Shown: positions 1-7,638, counted from the first letter of the stretch. The stretch: 40,112 nucleotides of DNA from CAZSNH01 sp052388455 (GCA_052388455.1 JBQTIA010000014.1:1-40112); one strand, 5' to 3'. Numbers and translations: made by a program. Notes: generated by a model not told the origin, from the letters alone.

Positions 1-122
1 TGCTGTTCGGCTAGCGGTTCCCATCACCAGGGTCCGCAGAGGACTTTCACCTCCAAGTCATCGGCCGGATACCACCCCGGCCAAACAGTGCCTTGCGGCA
101 CCACGCGCCATGCCTGGCGCAC
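1..122 (-). mobile_element. Group II intron (class C-like), 5' end only, cut by window edge
   Basis: Read on the minus strand from 122 down to 1, the sequence begins GTGCGCCAGGCATGG. It continues with GAGGTGAAAGTCCTC near 52-38 and GGGAACCGCTAGCCGAACAGCA-like sequence at 22-1. These are hallmarks of the 5' end and domain I of bacterial group II introns, and they resemble the Oceanobacillus class C intron as I recall it (GUGUGCCCGGCAUGG, GAGAGUCCC, CAGUUAGCCUAACGCA). The element starts a few bases after the T-run of a terminator hairpin, the usual insertion site of class C introns. The rest of the ribozyme and any reverse transcriptase lie outside the window, so completeness and mobility cannot be judged. 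Confidence 0.8.
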
Positions 123-126
123 CAGC

Positions 127-156
127 AAAAGGCCCCGCGGCGGGCACCGCGGGGCC
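127..156 (-). terminator. Rho-independent terminator of mscL
   Basis: A perfect 10-bp stem (GGCCCCGCGG at 131-140 with CCGCGGGGCC at 147-156, 6-base loop) is followed on the minus strand by TTTT at 130-127. It lies 27 bases after the mscL stop codon. The group II intron begins five bases beyond the T-run. Confidence 0.85.
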
Positions 157-183
157 TGCTCGATGTCGGCTTGGACGGGACGG

Positions 184-579
184 TCAGCGCTTGACGAGCG
201 CGTCGCGGATTTCCTTGAGGTAGACCTCGCTCGGCGGCGGCGCGGCGGGAGCGGCGGCGGGCGCCGGCTTCTTCATTCTGTTCATCCCCTTGACCAGCAG
301 GAAGATGGCACACGCCGTGATGACGAATTTCAGCACCGCGTTGAGGAACAGGCCGTACTTGATCGCCACCGTCTTGGCCGGATCGGGATCGACGGCGAGC
401 GGGATCTGCAGCGTAGAGAAGTCGATGCCGGCCAGCAGAAGGCCGATCGGCGGCATGATGATGTTGTCGACGAGTGTCGATACGATCGGACCGAATGCGG
501 CGCCCATGATGACACCGACCGCCAGATCGACGACATTGCCTTTCATGGCAAAATCTTTGAATTCCTGGATGATGGCCAT
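184..579 (-). CDS. mscL: Large-conductance mechanosensitive channel MscL
   Basis: MscL is an inner-membrane channel that opens under membrane tension to release solutes during hypo-osmotic shock. The 131-residue product starts MAIIQEFKDFAMKGNVVDLAVGV, the conserved amphipathic N-terminus plus TM1. TM2 (about residues 70-95, ending FLLVKGMNRMKK) follows a periplasmic loop, and the C-terminus is an Ala/Pro linker plus a short helix (EVYLKEIRDALVKR). Length is typical of the family. The ATG at 579 is preceded by AAGGAG at a normal distance; a longer reading to 717 has no family support. It is a single-gene unit closed by the hairpin at 127-156. Confidence 0.95.
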   Translation of the reverse strand: MAIIQEFKDFAMKGNVVDLAVGVIMGAAFGPIVSTLVDNIIMPPIGLLLAGIDFSTLQIPLAVDPDPAKTVAIKYGLFLNAVLKFVITACAIFLLVKGMNRMKKPAPAAAPAAPPPSEVYLKEIRDALVKR

Positions 580-899
580 TGCTCTCAGCTCCTTCCCCTG
601 TTCGTCGAACGCAGTGCGAGGCGAACGTCCAGAGAGCCCTCCGGGCGCCGACGATGCGACCGATTCGACAGTTGTGAGCCTAAGTGAGGGGCGGCATCGG
701 ATCAATCCGGCCCGCACCGGTTGGGTTCGCTGATAGGGCCAAATACCTGTGCCAAATCAGGGGGAAGTCGGGGCGATGGAGAACCCTCACATCGCCCGGC
801 CGTGTCGCGCGACGGCACAATCGACATCGTATCGGCAAGGTTCTGGTCCAAGCGGCCGGGACGTGATCGAATGAACTCTCAGACGAGGAGCCCCGCCCC
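580..899. other. Divergent intergenic region, mscL / symporter operon
   Basis: This 320-base gap separates the divergent mscL and DUF4212 genes and must hold both promoters. I see no convincing -35/-10 pair, RNA gene or coding region. GAGGAG at 885-890 is the ribosome binding site of the downstream gene. Confidence 0.4.
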
Positions 900-1160
900 A
901 TGATCGAACGACGCGAGCGCAAGCCTTACTGGCGGCACACCAAGTGGCAGATGCTGGCCAGCCTCGTGCCGTTCATGGTCGTCATCATCGTGCTGCCGCT
1001 CTACGCGGGCAAGCTGAACTCGAGCAAATTCCTCGGCTTCCCGCTCGGCTATTTTCTCGGACTGCACGGGCTCGTGTTCATCGCCAGCCTCACGGTGGCG
1101 AGCTTCGTCAACCGGCAGGATGCCATCGACCACTGGCACGGCGCCCACGAAGACTCCTGA
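900..1160 (+). CDS. DUF4212 small subunit of sodium/solute symporter
   Basis: The 86-residue protein has two hydrophobic segments (about residues 18-36 and 47-68) separated by a short loop, with a basic N-terminus (MIERRERKPYWRHTKWQM) and an acidic, His-containing tail. This is the layout of DUF4212 proteins, small partners of SLC5-type sodium/solute symporters. Such a symporter gene follows after 59 bases, and the pair probably forms one membrane complex importing an organic acid such as acetate. GAGGAG at 885-890 supports the ATG at 900. The substrate is not visible in the sequence. Confidence 0.85.
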   Translation: MIERRERKPYWRHTKWQMLASLVPFMVVIIVLPLYAGKLNSSKFLGFPLGYFLGLHGLVFIASLTVASFVNRQDAIDHWHGAHEDS

Positions 1161-1219
1161 GCCGGGCGGCGCTGGCCGACCCTTCCGCCCGTCCCCGATC
1201 CACCATCCGTAAGTCACCC

Positions 1220-3052
1220 ATGGCCACCGCCCTTCGCTCCCGGCTGATCAACCCCCGGCTCGGCACCTATTTCAGCATCTTCGCCAGCCTGTTCCTCGCG
1301 CTGGTGCTGCTGGTGATGATCTTCGAGCAGCTCGGCGTGTCGAGTTCGCTGCTCAGCGCGGCTATGCTCATAGGCCCGATGCTGCTCTATGCGGCCATAG
1401 GCATCGCGAGCGTTAATCAGGAGCCGCTCGATTATTTCGCGGCCGGCCGCCGCGTACCGGCGTTCTACAGCGGACTACTGCTCGCCGTGTCGGCCGTCGG
1501 CGCGACCGGCATCGTCGCCTTGACGGGCACGTTTTTCATCATCGGCTACGATGCCTTGTGCGTCGCCATCGGCGGCCTGGCCGGCTTCGTGCTGACGGCG
1601 ATCCTGATGGCGCCGTTTCTGCGCAAGTTCGGCGCGTTCACACTGCCGAGCTACCTCGGCCGGCGGTTCGAAAGCCGGGTGGTGCGGATCGCGGCAGCTC
1701 TGTTCGTCGCGATCCCGATGCTCTTCCTTGTCGCCGCCGAGCTGACCATGGGCGCCACGGCGGCTTCGCTCCTGTCCGGCTATCCGGTGCCTCTGATGGT
1801 GGTGCTGCTCGGCGCCACGGTCCTCGCGACACTGACCGCCGGCGGCATGCGCTCGCAGACGTGGTCCGGCGTCGCGCAGTCGATCGCCGCGCTGCTGGCG
1901 CTGCTCATTCCCGTCGGCATCGTCGGCGTGCTGATGACCAACATGCCCGTGCCACAGCTCAGCCACGGGCCGATCCTCAGGTCGATCGTCCGCGACGAGG
2001 CCCGCATCGGCCTGTCGATCGCGGTGGAGTCCGGGTTCGCGTTCGGCTTCCCAGGCGAGGCGGCGACGCTGATCGCAAAGCGGTTCGCTGCGCCGTTCGG
2101 TGCGGTCAGCCCGCTGGCCTTCGTGACGGTGATCCTGACGACGATGATCGGGTTCGCATCGGCGCCCTGGCTGCTGCCGCGGGTCGCCGCCACGCCCGGC
2201 GTCTACGAGACCCGCAAGTCGCTCGGCTGGGCGACGGTGCTGTTCGGGCTGACGATGATCACGCTCGCCTCGATCGCGGTGTTCATGCGCGAGTACCTGC
2301 TGCTCGTCGTCAAGGACCCGGCGCAGCAGTTGCCGGCGTGGCTCAGTCAGCTCGTCGCTCTCGATCTGGCGACCATCGATACGCAGTCGCCGCGGCTCGA
2401 TTTTCTCAGCCTGGCCATCAAGCGCGATGCGGTGCTGGCGGCCCTGCCTCTCGCCTCAGAGATGCCGCCTGTCGTGCTCTACCTCTCGCTTGCCGGTGCC
2501 ATCGCCGCCGCTTTGGTGGCGGCCGGCGCCACGACCATCGCACTGTCCAATATCGTCACAGAGGACCTGGCCTTCGGGCTGTCGTGGGATCCGGCAGCGA
2601 CCAAGCCGAGGCTGATCGTGGCCCGCGTCGCGATCGGCGTCGTCGTTGTGGTGGCCGGCGGATTTGCAATCTACTCTGGTATCGACCCCCTGCGGCTCTG
2701 GCTGTGGGCCATGGCATTGACCGGGGCGACGCTGTTCCCCGTGCTGGTGTTGTCGATCTGGTGGAAGCGCCTCTCGGCCTTTGGCGCCCTGGCCGGGCTG
2801 GCGACCGGGTTCTTCGTCACGGCCCTCGCCATGGTCGCAGGCGAGACGGGACTTTTCGCGCTGGACAGCGCGCTCGCCGGCTTGTTCGGCGTGCCGGCGG
2901 GACTGATCGCAGCCGTTGCCGTCACCGCGGTGACGCCCGGACCGGGCAAGCACGCTCTGGAGCTGGTGCGCGACATCCGTGTGCCGGGCGGAGAAATTCT
3001 CTACGATCGCGAGATGCGGTTGCAACGCCAGAAGAAGATGCAGCGCGGATGA
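1220..3052 (+). CDS. Sodium:solute symporter family permease (SLC5-like, VC_2705/ActP-like)
   Basis: The 610-residue polytopic membrane protein has about 13 hydrophobic segments. It follows DUF4212, as in the VC_2705-type monocarboxylate symporter group. YFAAGRRVPAFYSGLLLAVSAVGATG near the N-terminus is the SSS-family signature region, where ActP and PutP have a similar YxAGRxxxxxxNGLA motif. GGMRSQTWSGVAQ in the middle matches the family's substrate/Na+ site region. The C-terminus carries a cytoplasmic tail (about residues 575-610). The ATG at 1220 fits the N-terminus of the family; the upstream in-frame extension to 944 overlaps DUF4212 and is not protein-like. An acetate or other short carboxylate substrate is likely but unproven. 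The stop overlaps the next gene by 4 bases (ATGA). Confidence 0.85.
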   Translation: MATALRSRLINPRLGTYFSIFASLFLALVLLVMIFEQLGVSSSLLSAAMLIGPMLLYAAIGIASVNQEPLDYFAAGRRVPAFYSGLLLAVSAVGATGIVALTGTFFIIGYDALCVAIGGLAGFVLTAILMAPFLRKFGAFTLPSYLGRRFESRVVRIAAALFVAIPMLFLVAAELTMGATAASLLSGYPVPLMVVLLGATVLATLTAGGMRSQTWSGVAQSIAALLALLIPVGIVGVLMTNMPVPQLSHGPILRSIVRDEARIGLSIAVESGFAFGFPGEAATLIAKRFAAPFGAVSPLAFVTVILTTMIGFASAPWLLPRVAATPGVYETRKSLGWATVLFGLTMITLASIAVFMREYLLLVVKDPAQQLPAWLSQLVALDLATIDTQSPRLDFLSLAIKRDAVLAALPLASEMPPVVLYLSLAGAIAAALVAAGATTIALSNIVTEDLAFGLSWDPAATKPRLIVARVAIGVVVVVAGGFAIYSGIDPLRLWLWAMALTGATLFPVLVLSIWWKRLSAFGALAGLATGFFVTALAMVAGETGLFALDSALAGLFGVPAGLIAAVAVTAVTPGPGKHALELVRDIRVPGGEILYDREMRLQRQKKMQRG

Positions 3053-4071
3053 GGCGATATACCGACAGTGCTCCAGGCGGAGGACAATGCGGGCTGTATC
3101 CGTCCATCGTTCCTTACCGCCAGGGCCGCCTCGACGTCGGAGACGGTCACGAGATCTCGTTCGAGGAGTGTGGCAATCCCGCCGGCGAGCCGGCGCTGCT
3201 CGTGCATGGCGGGCCCGGCGGTGGGTCCAACGAGACCATGCGCCGCTTCCACGATCCCCATCACTACCGCATCATCCTGTTCGATCAGCGGGGCGCCGGC
3301 CGCTCGACCCCTCACGCTTCGCTCGAAGCCAATACCACCTGGCATCTCGTCGACGACATGGAACGCCTGCGGCGCCACCTTCGTATCGAGCGCTGGCAAC
3401 TGTTCGGCGGCTCCTGGGGTTCGACGCTGTCGCTGGCCTATGCCGAGGCCCATCCGGCTCGCGTCTCGGCGCTGATCCTGCGCGGCATCTTCCTTCTCCG
3501 CCGACGGGAGTTGCTGTGGTTCTATCAGGACGGGTGCAGCTGGCTGTTTCCGGATGCCTGGGCGGAGTTCGTGCGTCCGATTCCCGAAGGCGAGCGCGGC
3601 GATATGATTGCCGCCTATCATCGGCGCCTCACCGGCCCCGACCCCCACGTCCGTCTCGAAGCCGCCCGCGCCTGGAGCATCTGGGAGGGAACCACACTCG
3701 CTATGAAGGTCGATCCCGAGCGCATCCGCCGCTTCGGCGAGGAACGCTACGCGCTCGCCTTCGCCCGTATCGAATGCCACTACTTCATCAACGGCGGATT
3801 CCTGAAGCGCGACACGCAGCTGATCGACGAGGCGCCGCGTCTCGCCGGCATTCCGGGCACCATCGTGCACGGCCGCTACGACGTGGTGACGCCCGTCCGC
3901 AACGCCTTCGACCTCGCGGCGGTCTGGCCGGTAGCGCGCCTGCGCATCGTCGAGGACGCCGGCCACGCCATGACCGAGCCCGGGATCATCGACGAGCTTG
4001 TCGCTGCAACCGCGCGCCACGCCGGAGCCGGGTCCGGGACAGGGACCGGCGCGGCGATTTTGCCGGTCTGA
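3049..4071 (+). CDS. pip: Proline iminopeptidase (alpha/beta hydrolase, peptidase S33)
   Basis: This cytoplasmic enzyme releases N-terminal proline from peptides. The 340-residue product shows the S33 motifs in order: HGGPGGG (53-59, oxyanion hole), DQRGAGRS (79-86), GGSWGS (120-125, nucleophile Ser122), HGRYDVVTP with the catalytic Asp, and DAGHAM with the catalytic His. The lid helices between Ser and Asp (FLLRRRELLWFYQDG onward) are characteristic of proline iminopeptidase rather than generic hydrolases. Length is slightly above the usual 315-320 because of a Gly/Thr-rich tail. The start ATG overlaps the symporter stop as ATGA, so the two are probably translationally coupled, although no functional link is obvious. 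Confidence 0.9.
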   Translation: MRRYTDSAPGGGQCGLYPSIVPYRQGRLDVGDGHEISFEECGNPAGEPALLVHGGPGGGSNETMRRFHDPHHYRIILFDQRGAGRSTPHASLEANTTWHLVDDMERLRRHLRIERWQLFGGSWGSTLSLAYAEAHPARVSALILRGIFLLRRRELLWFYQDGCSWLFPDAWAEFVRPIPEGERGDMIAAYHRRLTGPDPHVRLEAARAWSIWEGTTLAMKVDPERIRRFGEERYALAFARIECHYFINGGFLKRDTQLIDEAPRLAGIPGTIVHGRYDVVTPVRNAFDLAAVWPVARLRIVEDAGHAMTEPGIIDELVAATARHAGAGSGTGTGAAILPV

Positions 4072-4161
4072 CGGACGGCACCGCCCGGCGATCCGGGTAT
4101 AAGGTGCATCAGGGGTCGACGAGCCGCGCACCCCTGATCGAGCGAGCGTTTGCCCTTTGCC

Positions 4162-4785
4162 ATGACCGAAGATCGTCGCCCTGTCCTGGCCATCGCCGAC
4201 AAGAACCCGGTCATGCGGGCCGGCCTGGCCGATCTCCTGTCCCGCGATGGCCGCTTCGAGGTGGCCGGCACGGTGGCGACCGGCGAAGCCTTCATCGCCC
4301 TCTGCCGGTCCCGCGCCATCGATGTCGGCATCATCGGCTGGTCGCTCTCCGATCTCAACGGCGCGGCGGTGCTCGAAGCGCTGAAGGAGCTGAAGATCGA
4401 GACGCGGGTCATCGTCTATACCGGCGAGCCGACGGTCAGCGTGCTCCGCCCGGCTATCAAGGCCGGTGCCTGGGGGTTCACCTCCAAGACGGAAGAGCCG
4501 GCGGTGCTGATCGAGACGGCGGCGGCCGTGGCGCGCGGCCGGGTGTCGTTTCCCTACATCGATATCGCAAGCCTGCACGTCGATCCGCTCGAAGGACTGA
4601 CCGCCCGCGAGCGGGAACTGCTTGCCGCACTGGCCAACGGCTGGTCGAACCTGCAGATCGCCGCCCGCATCGGTATCTCGCGCAATACCGTCAAGTACCA
4701 CCTGAAAAATCTCTACGACAAACTCGGTGTTTCCAACCGGGCCATGGCGGTGGCGCTCTACGTGTCCGAAACGGGACGCAGGTAG
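4162..4785 (+). CDS. LuxR/FixJ-type transcription factor with degenerate receiver domain
   Basis: The 207-residue protein has an N-terminal CheY-like receiver (about 7-120) and a C-terminal GerE/LuxR helix-turn-helix (about 145-200; LTARERELLAALANGWSNLQIA, then ISRNTVKYHLKNLYDKLGV). In the receiver the phospho-acceptor Asp is missing: the beta-3 strand reads DVGIIGW, with Gly59 where Asp is expected. The second acid of the beta-1 pair is Lys14 (ADKNP instead of ADDHP). The Thr (VYTGEP) and Lys (FTSKTEEP) of the switch are kept. It is therefore unlikely to be controlled by ordinary phosphorylation. The ATG at 4162 was chosen over an in-frame TTG at 4150. It lies just upstream of the serine-cycle block, so a regulatory role there is a reasonable guess. 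Confidence 0.85.
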   Translation: MTEDRRPVLAIADKNPVMRAGLADLLSRDGRFEVAGTVATGEAFIALCRSRAIDVGIIGWSLSDLNGAAVLEALKELKIETRVIVYTGEPTVSVLRPAIKAGAWGFTSKTEEPAVLIETAAAVARGRVSFPYIDIASLHVDPLEGLTARERELLAALANGWSNLQIAARIGISRNTVKYHLKNLYDKLGVSNRAMAVALYVSETGRR

Positions 4786-4789
4786 AGGG

Positions 4790-4829
4790 GTGAGGTCGTG
4801 AGGTCGTGAGGTCGTGAGGTCGTGAGGTC
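4790..4829 (+). repeat. 8-bp tandem repeat, five copies of GTGAGGTC
   Basis: Five perfect copies of GTGAGGTC run head to tail, followed by a partial sixth (GTGAG). The array begins five bases after the regulator's stop codon. It is a microsatellite-like tract likely to vary in copy number through slippage. Confidence 0.95.
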
Positions 4830-4965
4830 GTGAGGGGTCGGATCACGGGCTGGAGTCGTCAAGCGCATTCGGTCGCCCCGCATTGTGCGGCGCAGCATGG
4901 CGACCAGACTCACAGACGCAATGTTTACTTCCTAACCACTCACCACCTCACGCCCAGCCGCCGCC

Positions 4966-4985
4966 GGGTAGGAACCGCCCTACCC
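4966..4985. promoter_or_regulatory. Inverted repeat GGGTAGG-N6-CCTACCC upstream of sgaA, candidate operator
   Basis: This is a perfect 7-bp inverted repeat with a 6-base centre, between the regulator gene and sgaA. Its centre is about 180 bases before the sgaA start and about 100 before the start point implied by the candidate promoter at 5041-5070. The size and symmetry suit a dimeric LuxR-type activator. That the neighbouring regulator binds it is inference. Confidence 0.4.
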
Positions 4986-5040
4986 AACTGCGATGCGCGT
5001 CTCACCTGGGGGGTGTTGCGGACCGGGGTAACAAGGCCGA

Positions 5041-5070
5041 TTGAAACGCCAGATTTTGCAGCGCTATCCG
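5041..5070 (+). promoter_or_regulatory. Candidate promoter of the serine-cycle block
   Basis: TTGAAA (5041-5046) and TATCCG (5065-5070) are separated by 18 bases, resembling a sigma-70 promoter with a weak -10 box. Transcription would begin near 5077, leaving an untranslated leader of about 80 bases before sgaA. The remaining leader and the 372-base gap after the regulator contain no other gene that I can see. Confidence 0.35.
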
Positions 5071-5157
5071 AGCCGCGACGCCCATTGCGGGCGAGCGGTC
5101 GAGATGGGGGGCGCGAGATCGATGTCGACGAATGAAAAATCTGGAGGAAACGCAGCC

Positions 5158-6372
5158 ATGCTGGTGACGCCGCACCTTTACATCCCTGGCCCGACGAACA
5201 TCCCCGACGCCGTCCGCATGGCGATGAACGTGCCGATGATCGACATGCGCTCGCCGGAGTTCCCCAAGTTCACCAAACCAATTTTCGAAGACCTGAAGAA
5301 GGTTTTCAAAATGAAGGACGGCCGCGTTTTCATCTTCCCCTCGTCGGGAACGGGCGCCTGGGAATCGGCGATCGAGAACACGCTGTCGCCCGGTGACAAG
5401 GTCCTCATGAGCCGCTTCGGTCAGTTCTCGCTGCTCTGGGTCGACATGGCTGAGCGCATGGGTCTCAAGGTCGTGCTCTGTGACGAGGAGTGGGGCACCG
5501 GCGTTCCGGTCGAGAAGTACGCCGACATCCTGGCCAAGGACACGGCACACGAAATCAAGGCCGTGTTCGCCACCCACAACGAAACCGCGACGGGCGTCAC
5601 AAGCGATATTGCCGGCGTCCGCAAGGCGCTCGATGCCGCCAAGCACCCCGCGCTTCTGATGGTCGACGGCGTGTCGTCGGTCGGCTCGCTCGACATGCGC
5701 ATGGGCGAATGGGGCGTCGATTGCTGCGTTTCCGGCTCACAGAAGGGCTTCATGCTCCCCACGGGTCTTGGCATCCTCGCCGTCAGCCAGAAGGCGCTCG
5801 ACGCCAACAAGCAGCCCGGCCGCATGAACCGCTGCTTCCTCGCTTGGGAAGATCACATCAAGACCAACGACCTCGGCTACTTTCCCTATACGCCCGCGAC
5901 CCAGCTCCTGCAGGGCCTGCGCTGCTCGCTCGATCTCATCGCCGCGGAGGGTCTCGAAAACGTCTTCGCACGCCACACGCGGCTCGCCACCGGCGTCCGC
6001 AAGGCGGTCGAAGGCTGGGGCCTCAAGCTCTGCGCCAAGGAGCCGAAGTGGCACTCCGACACGGTGTCGGCGATCCTGGTGCCGGAAGGCGTCGACAGCG
6101 CCAACGTCGTGAAGACCGCTTACTACCGCTACAACACCTCGCTCGGCGTCGGCCTGAACAAGGTCATGGGCAAGGTGTTCCGCATCGGCCACCTCGGCGC
6201 GCTCGACGAGTTCATGGTCGGCGGCGTTCTGTTCGCCGTCGAGATGGCTCTCAAGGACAGCGGCGTTCCTGTGAAGTTCGGATCGGGCACGGGCGCTGCG
6301 GCGGAATACTTCAACAGCACGGCCACCAAGTCCGCCACCGGCGTCGAAGCGCCCAAAGCGAAGGCGGCCTGA
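5158..6372 (+). CDS. sgaA: Serine--glyoxylate aminotransferase
   Basis: SgaA is a class V PLP aminotransferase that converts serine and glyoxylate to hydroxypyruvate and glycine in the serine cycle. The 404-residue product begins MLVTPHLYIPGPTNIPD and has the PLP lysine in VSGSQKGFMLPTGLG (Lys196), preceded by the cofactor aspartate in LLMVDGVSSVGS (about 166-177). Length agrees with methylotroph SgaA (about 400). The ATG at 5158 is preceded by GGAGGA at 5143-5148. The ATG at 5122 would add a 12-residue tail with no clear ribosome site. It is the first gene of the block, followed by a 171-base spacer that holds three palindromic repeats. Confidence 0.92.
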   Translation: MLVTPHLYIPGPTNIPDAVRMAMNVPMIDMRSPEFPKFTKPIFEDLKKVFKMKDGRVFIFPSSGTGAWESAIENTLSPGDKVLMSRFGQFSLLWVDMAERMGLKVVLCDEEWGTGVPVEKYADILAKDTAHEIKAVFATHNETATGVTSDIAGVRKALDAAKHPALLMVDGVSSVGSLDMRMGEWGVDCCVSGSQKGFMLPTGLGILAVSQKALDANKQPGRMNRCFLAWEDHIKTNDLGYFPYTPATQLLQGLRCSLDLIAAEGLENVFARHTRLATGVRKAVEGWGLKLCAKEPKWHSDTVSAILVPEGVDSANVVKTAYYRYNTSLGVGLNKVMGKVFRIGHLGALDEFMVGGVLFAVEMALKDSGVPVKFGSGTGAAAEYFNSTATKSATGVEAPKAKAA

Positions 6373-6380
6373 AGTCGAGT

Positions 6381-6407
6381 GGTGTCAGACCCTCCGGTTC
6401 TGACACC
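6381..6407. repeat. Palindromic intergenic repeat, short form, copy 1
   Basis: GGTGTCAGA (6381-6389) pairs with TCTGACACC (6399-6407) around a 9-base centre that retains part of the CCC/GGG extension. It lies eight bases after the sgaA stop codon. One base of the inner stem departs from the perfect copies. Confidence 0.9.
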
Positions 6408-6434
6408 ATGCTCAAACCGCGCCACCCTGTAATA

Positions 6435-6453
6435 TCAGACCCTTCGGGTTTGA
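6435..6453. repeat. Palindromic intergenic repeat, degenerate copy 2
   Basis: TCAGACCC-TTC-GGGTTTGA retains the 8-bp inner arms with one wobble, but the outer GGTGT/ACACC arms are lost. It is the most decayed member of the set. Confidence 0.75.
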
Positions 6454-6491
6454 CAGAAAGCACCAGCCGATAATCAGAAAAAAATCGCAAC

Positions 6492-6518
6492 AGTGTCAGA
6501 CCCGGAGGGTCTGACACT
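6492..6518. repeat. Palindromic intergenic repeat, short form, copy 3
   Basis: AGTGTCAGACCC-GGA-GGGTCTGACACT has perfect 12-bp arms. The loop GGA is the complement of the TCC loop in other copies, so this copy is in the opposite orientation. It lies 25 bases before the mcl start codon. Confidence 0.95.
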
Positions 6519-6543
6519 CTCCACAACGAGGAAACGTCCGAAA

Positions 6544-7503
6544 ATGAGCTACACTCTTTATCCGATCCGCAAGCAGCGCCTGCAGCGCTCATACCTCGCG
6601 GTACCGGGTTCCAATCCGACCATGATCGAGCGCGCGCACAAGAGCGCCGCCGACTACGTGTTCCTCGATTGCGAGGACGCCGTTGCGCCCCCCGACAAGG
6701 AGCAAGCCCGCAAGAACATCATCCAGGCCCTCAACGATCTCGACTGGAAGGGCGTTGGCAAGAGCGTGTCGGTGCGCATCAACGGCCTCGATACCCACTA
6801 CATGTATCGCGACGTCGTCGACATCGTCGAGCAGTCCGGGTCCAAGCTCGACACGATCCTCGTGCCCAAGGTCGGCGTTCCGGCTGACGTCTACACGGTC
6901 GAGACCATCGTCAGTCAGATCGAGGTGGCGAAGGGCCTGCCGCACAAGATCGGCATGGAAGCGCTGATCGAGACGCCGCTCGGCATGGCCAACGTCGAGG
7001 CGATTGCGTCGGCCAACAGCCGGCTCGAATCGATGCATTTCGGCGTTGCCGACTACTCGGCCTTCAACAAGGCGCGCACCGTCGTCATCGGCGGCCTCAA
7101 TCCCGACTATCCGGGAGACCAGTGGCACTTCCCGCTGTCGCGCATGACCGTCGCCTGCCGCGCCTTCGGTCTGCGGCCGATCGACGGCCCGTTCGGCGGC
7201 ATCGACGATCCGGATGGCTTCAAGGCCGCCTGCCGACGCGGCGCGGCGCTCGGCATGGAAGGCAAGTGGGCGATCCACCCCTCCCAGATCGAACTGGCCA
7301 ACGAGATCTACTCGCCGACGGCCGCCGAGGTCAGCAAGGCCGAGCGGATTCTCGTCGCTCTCAAAGAAGCTGCAGCTCAAGGCAAGGGCGCGGCCTCGCT
7401 CGACGGCAAGATGATCGATGCCGCCTCGGAGAAAATGGCCAACCACATCCTGGCGACCGCCGCCGCGATCAAGGCCGGCGAAGCCTCCCGCGCCAAGTCG
7501 TAA
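6544..7503 (+). CDS. mcl: L-malyl-CoA / beta-methylmalyl-CoA lyase (HpcH/HpaI aldolase family)
   Basis: This Mg-dependent lyase splits malyl-CoA into acetyl-CoA and glyoxylate, the last step of the serine cycle. Relatives also act on beta-methylmalyl-CoA in the ethylmalonyl-CoA pathway. The 319-residue protein has the CitE-like N-terminus (RSYLAVPGSNPTMIERA), the metal/CoA motif LDCEDAVAPPDKEQAR (about 38-53), the substrate arginine strand VSVRINGLDT, and the metal-binding glutamate in EALIETPLGM. GIDDPDGFKAACRRGAALGMEGKWAIHPSQ is the conserved C-terminal region. Length matches methylotroph Mcl (about 320). An upstream in-frame start at 6493 lies inside a palindrome and is rejected; AGGA at 6529-6532 serves the ATG at 6544. 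Confidence 0.9.
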   Translation: MSYTLYPIRKQRLQRSYLAVPGSNPTMIERAHKSAADYVFLDCEDAVAPPDKEQARKNIIQALNDLDWKGVGKSVSVRINGLDTHYMYRDVVDIVEQSGSKLDTILVPKVGVPADVYTVETIVSQIEVAKGLPHKIGMEALIETPLGMANVEAIASANSRLESMHFGVADYSAFNKARTVVIGGLNPDYPGDQWHFPLSRMTVACRAFGLRPIDGPFGGIDDPDGFKAACRRGAALGMEGKWAIHPSQIELANEIYSPTAAEVSKAERILVALKEAAAQGKGAASLDGKMIDAASEKMANHILATAAAIKAGEASRAKS

Positions 7504-7514
7504 CGCTTTCAATG

Positions 7515-7541
7515 GGTGTCAGACCCTCCGGGTCTGACACC
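7515..7541. repeat. Palindromic intergenic repeat, short form, copy 4
   Basis: GGTGTCAGACCC-TCC-GGGTCTGACACC has perfect 12-bp arms and begins 11 bases after the mcl stop codon. Confidence 0.95.
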
Positions 7542-7558
7542 TTGAAGTTCGGTGCAAT

Positions 7559-7612
7559 GGTGTCAGACCCGTCACGTCGAAGACATGCCTCCGGCATGAT
7601 GGGTCAAGCACC
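7559..7612. repeat. Palindromic intergenic repeat, long form, copy 5
   Basis: This 54-base element opens with GGTGTCAGACCCGTCACGTC and continues AGACATGCCTCCGGCATG. It closes with a decayed right arm (GGGTCA, CACC). It is the same long form as the copy at 14691-14741, and the conserved CATGCCTCCGGCA block makes an inner hairpin possible. It ends just before the ribosome site of mtkA. Confidence 0.85.
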
Positions 7613-7638
7613 AACGAAGCTCCCAAAGGAGTCCCCCC

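Noticed and set aside
1558..3048. Long plus-strand frame inside the symporter gene, continuous with the proline iminopeptidase frame
   Set aside because: The part before 3049 is Arg/Gly/Ala-rich shadow sequence of the symporter; the real protein starts at the ATGA overlap.
2979..4793. Overlapping 604- and 566-codon frames on both strands over the iminopeptidase and regulator genes
   Set aside because: Both are off-frame shadows of two well-supported genes and resemble no protein family.
6381..7612. Possible CRISPR array formed by the repeated palindromes
   Set aside because: Copies are irregularly spaced, interrupted by complete genes, occur in two forms and orientations, and no cas genes are present.
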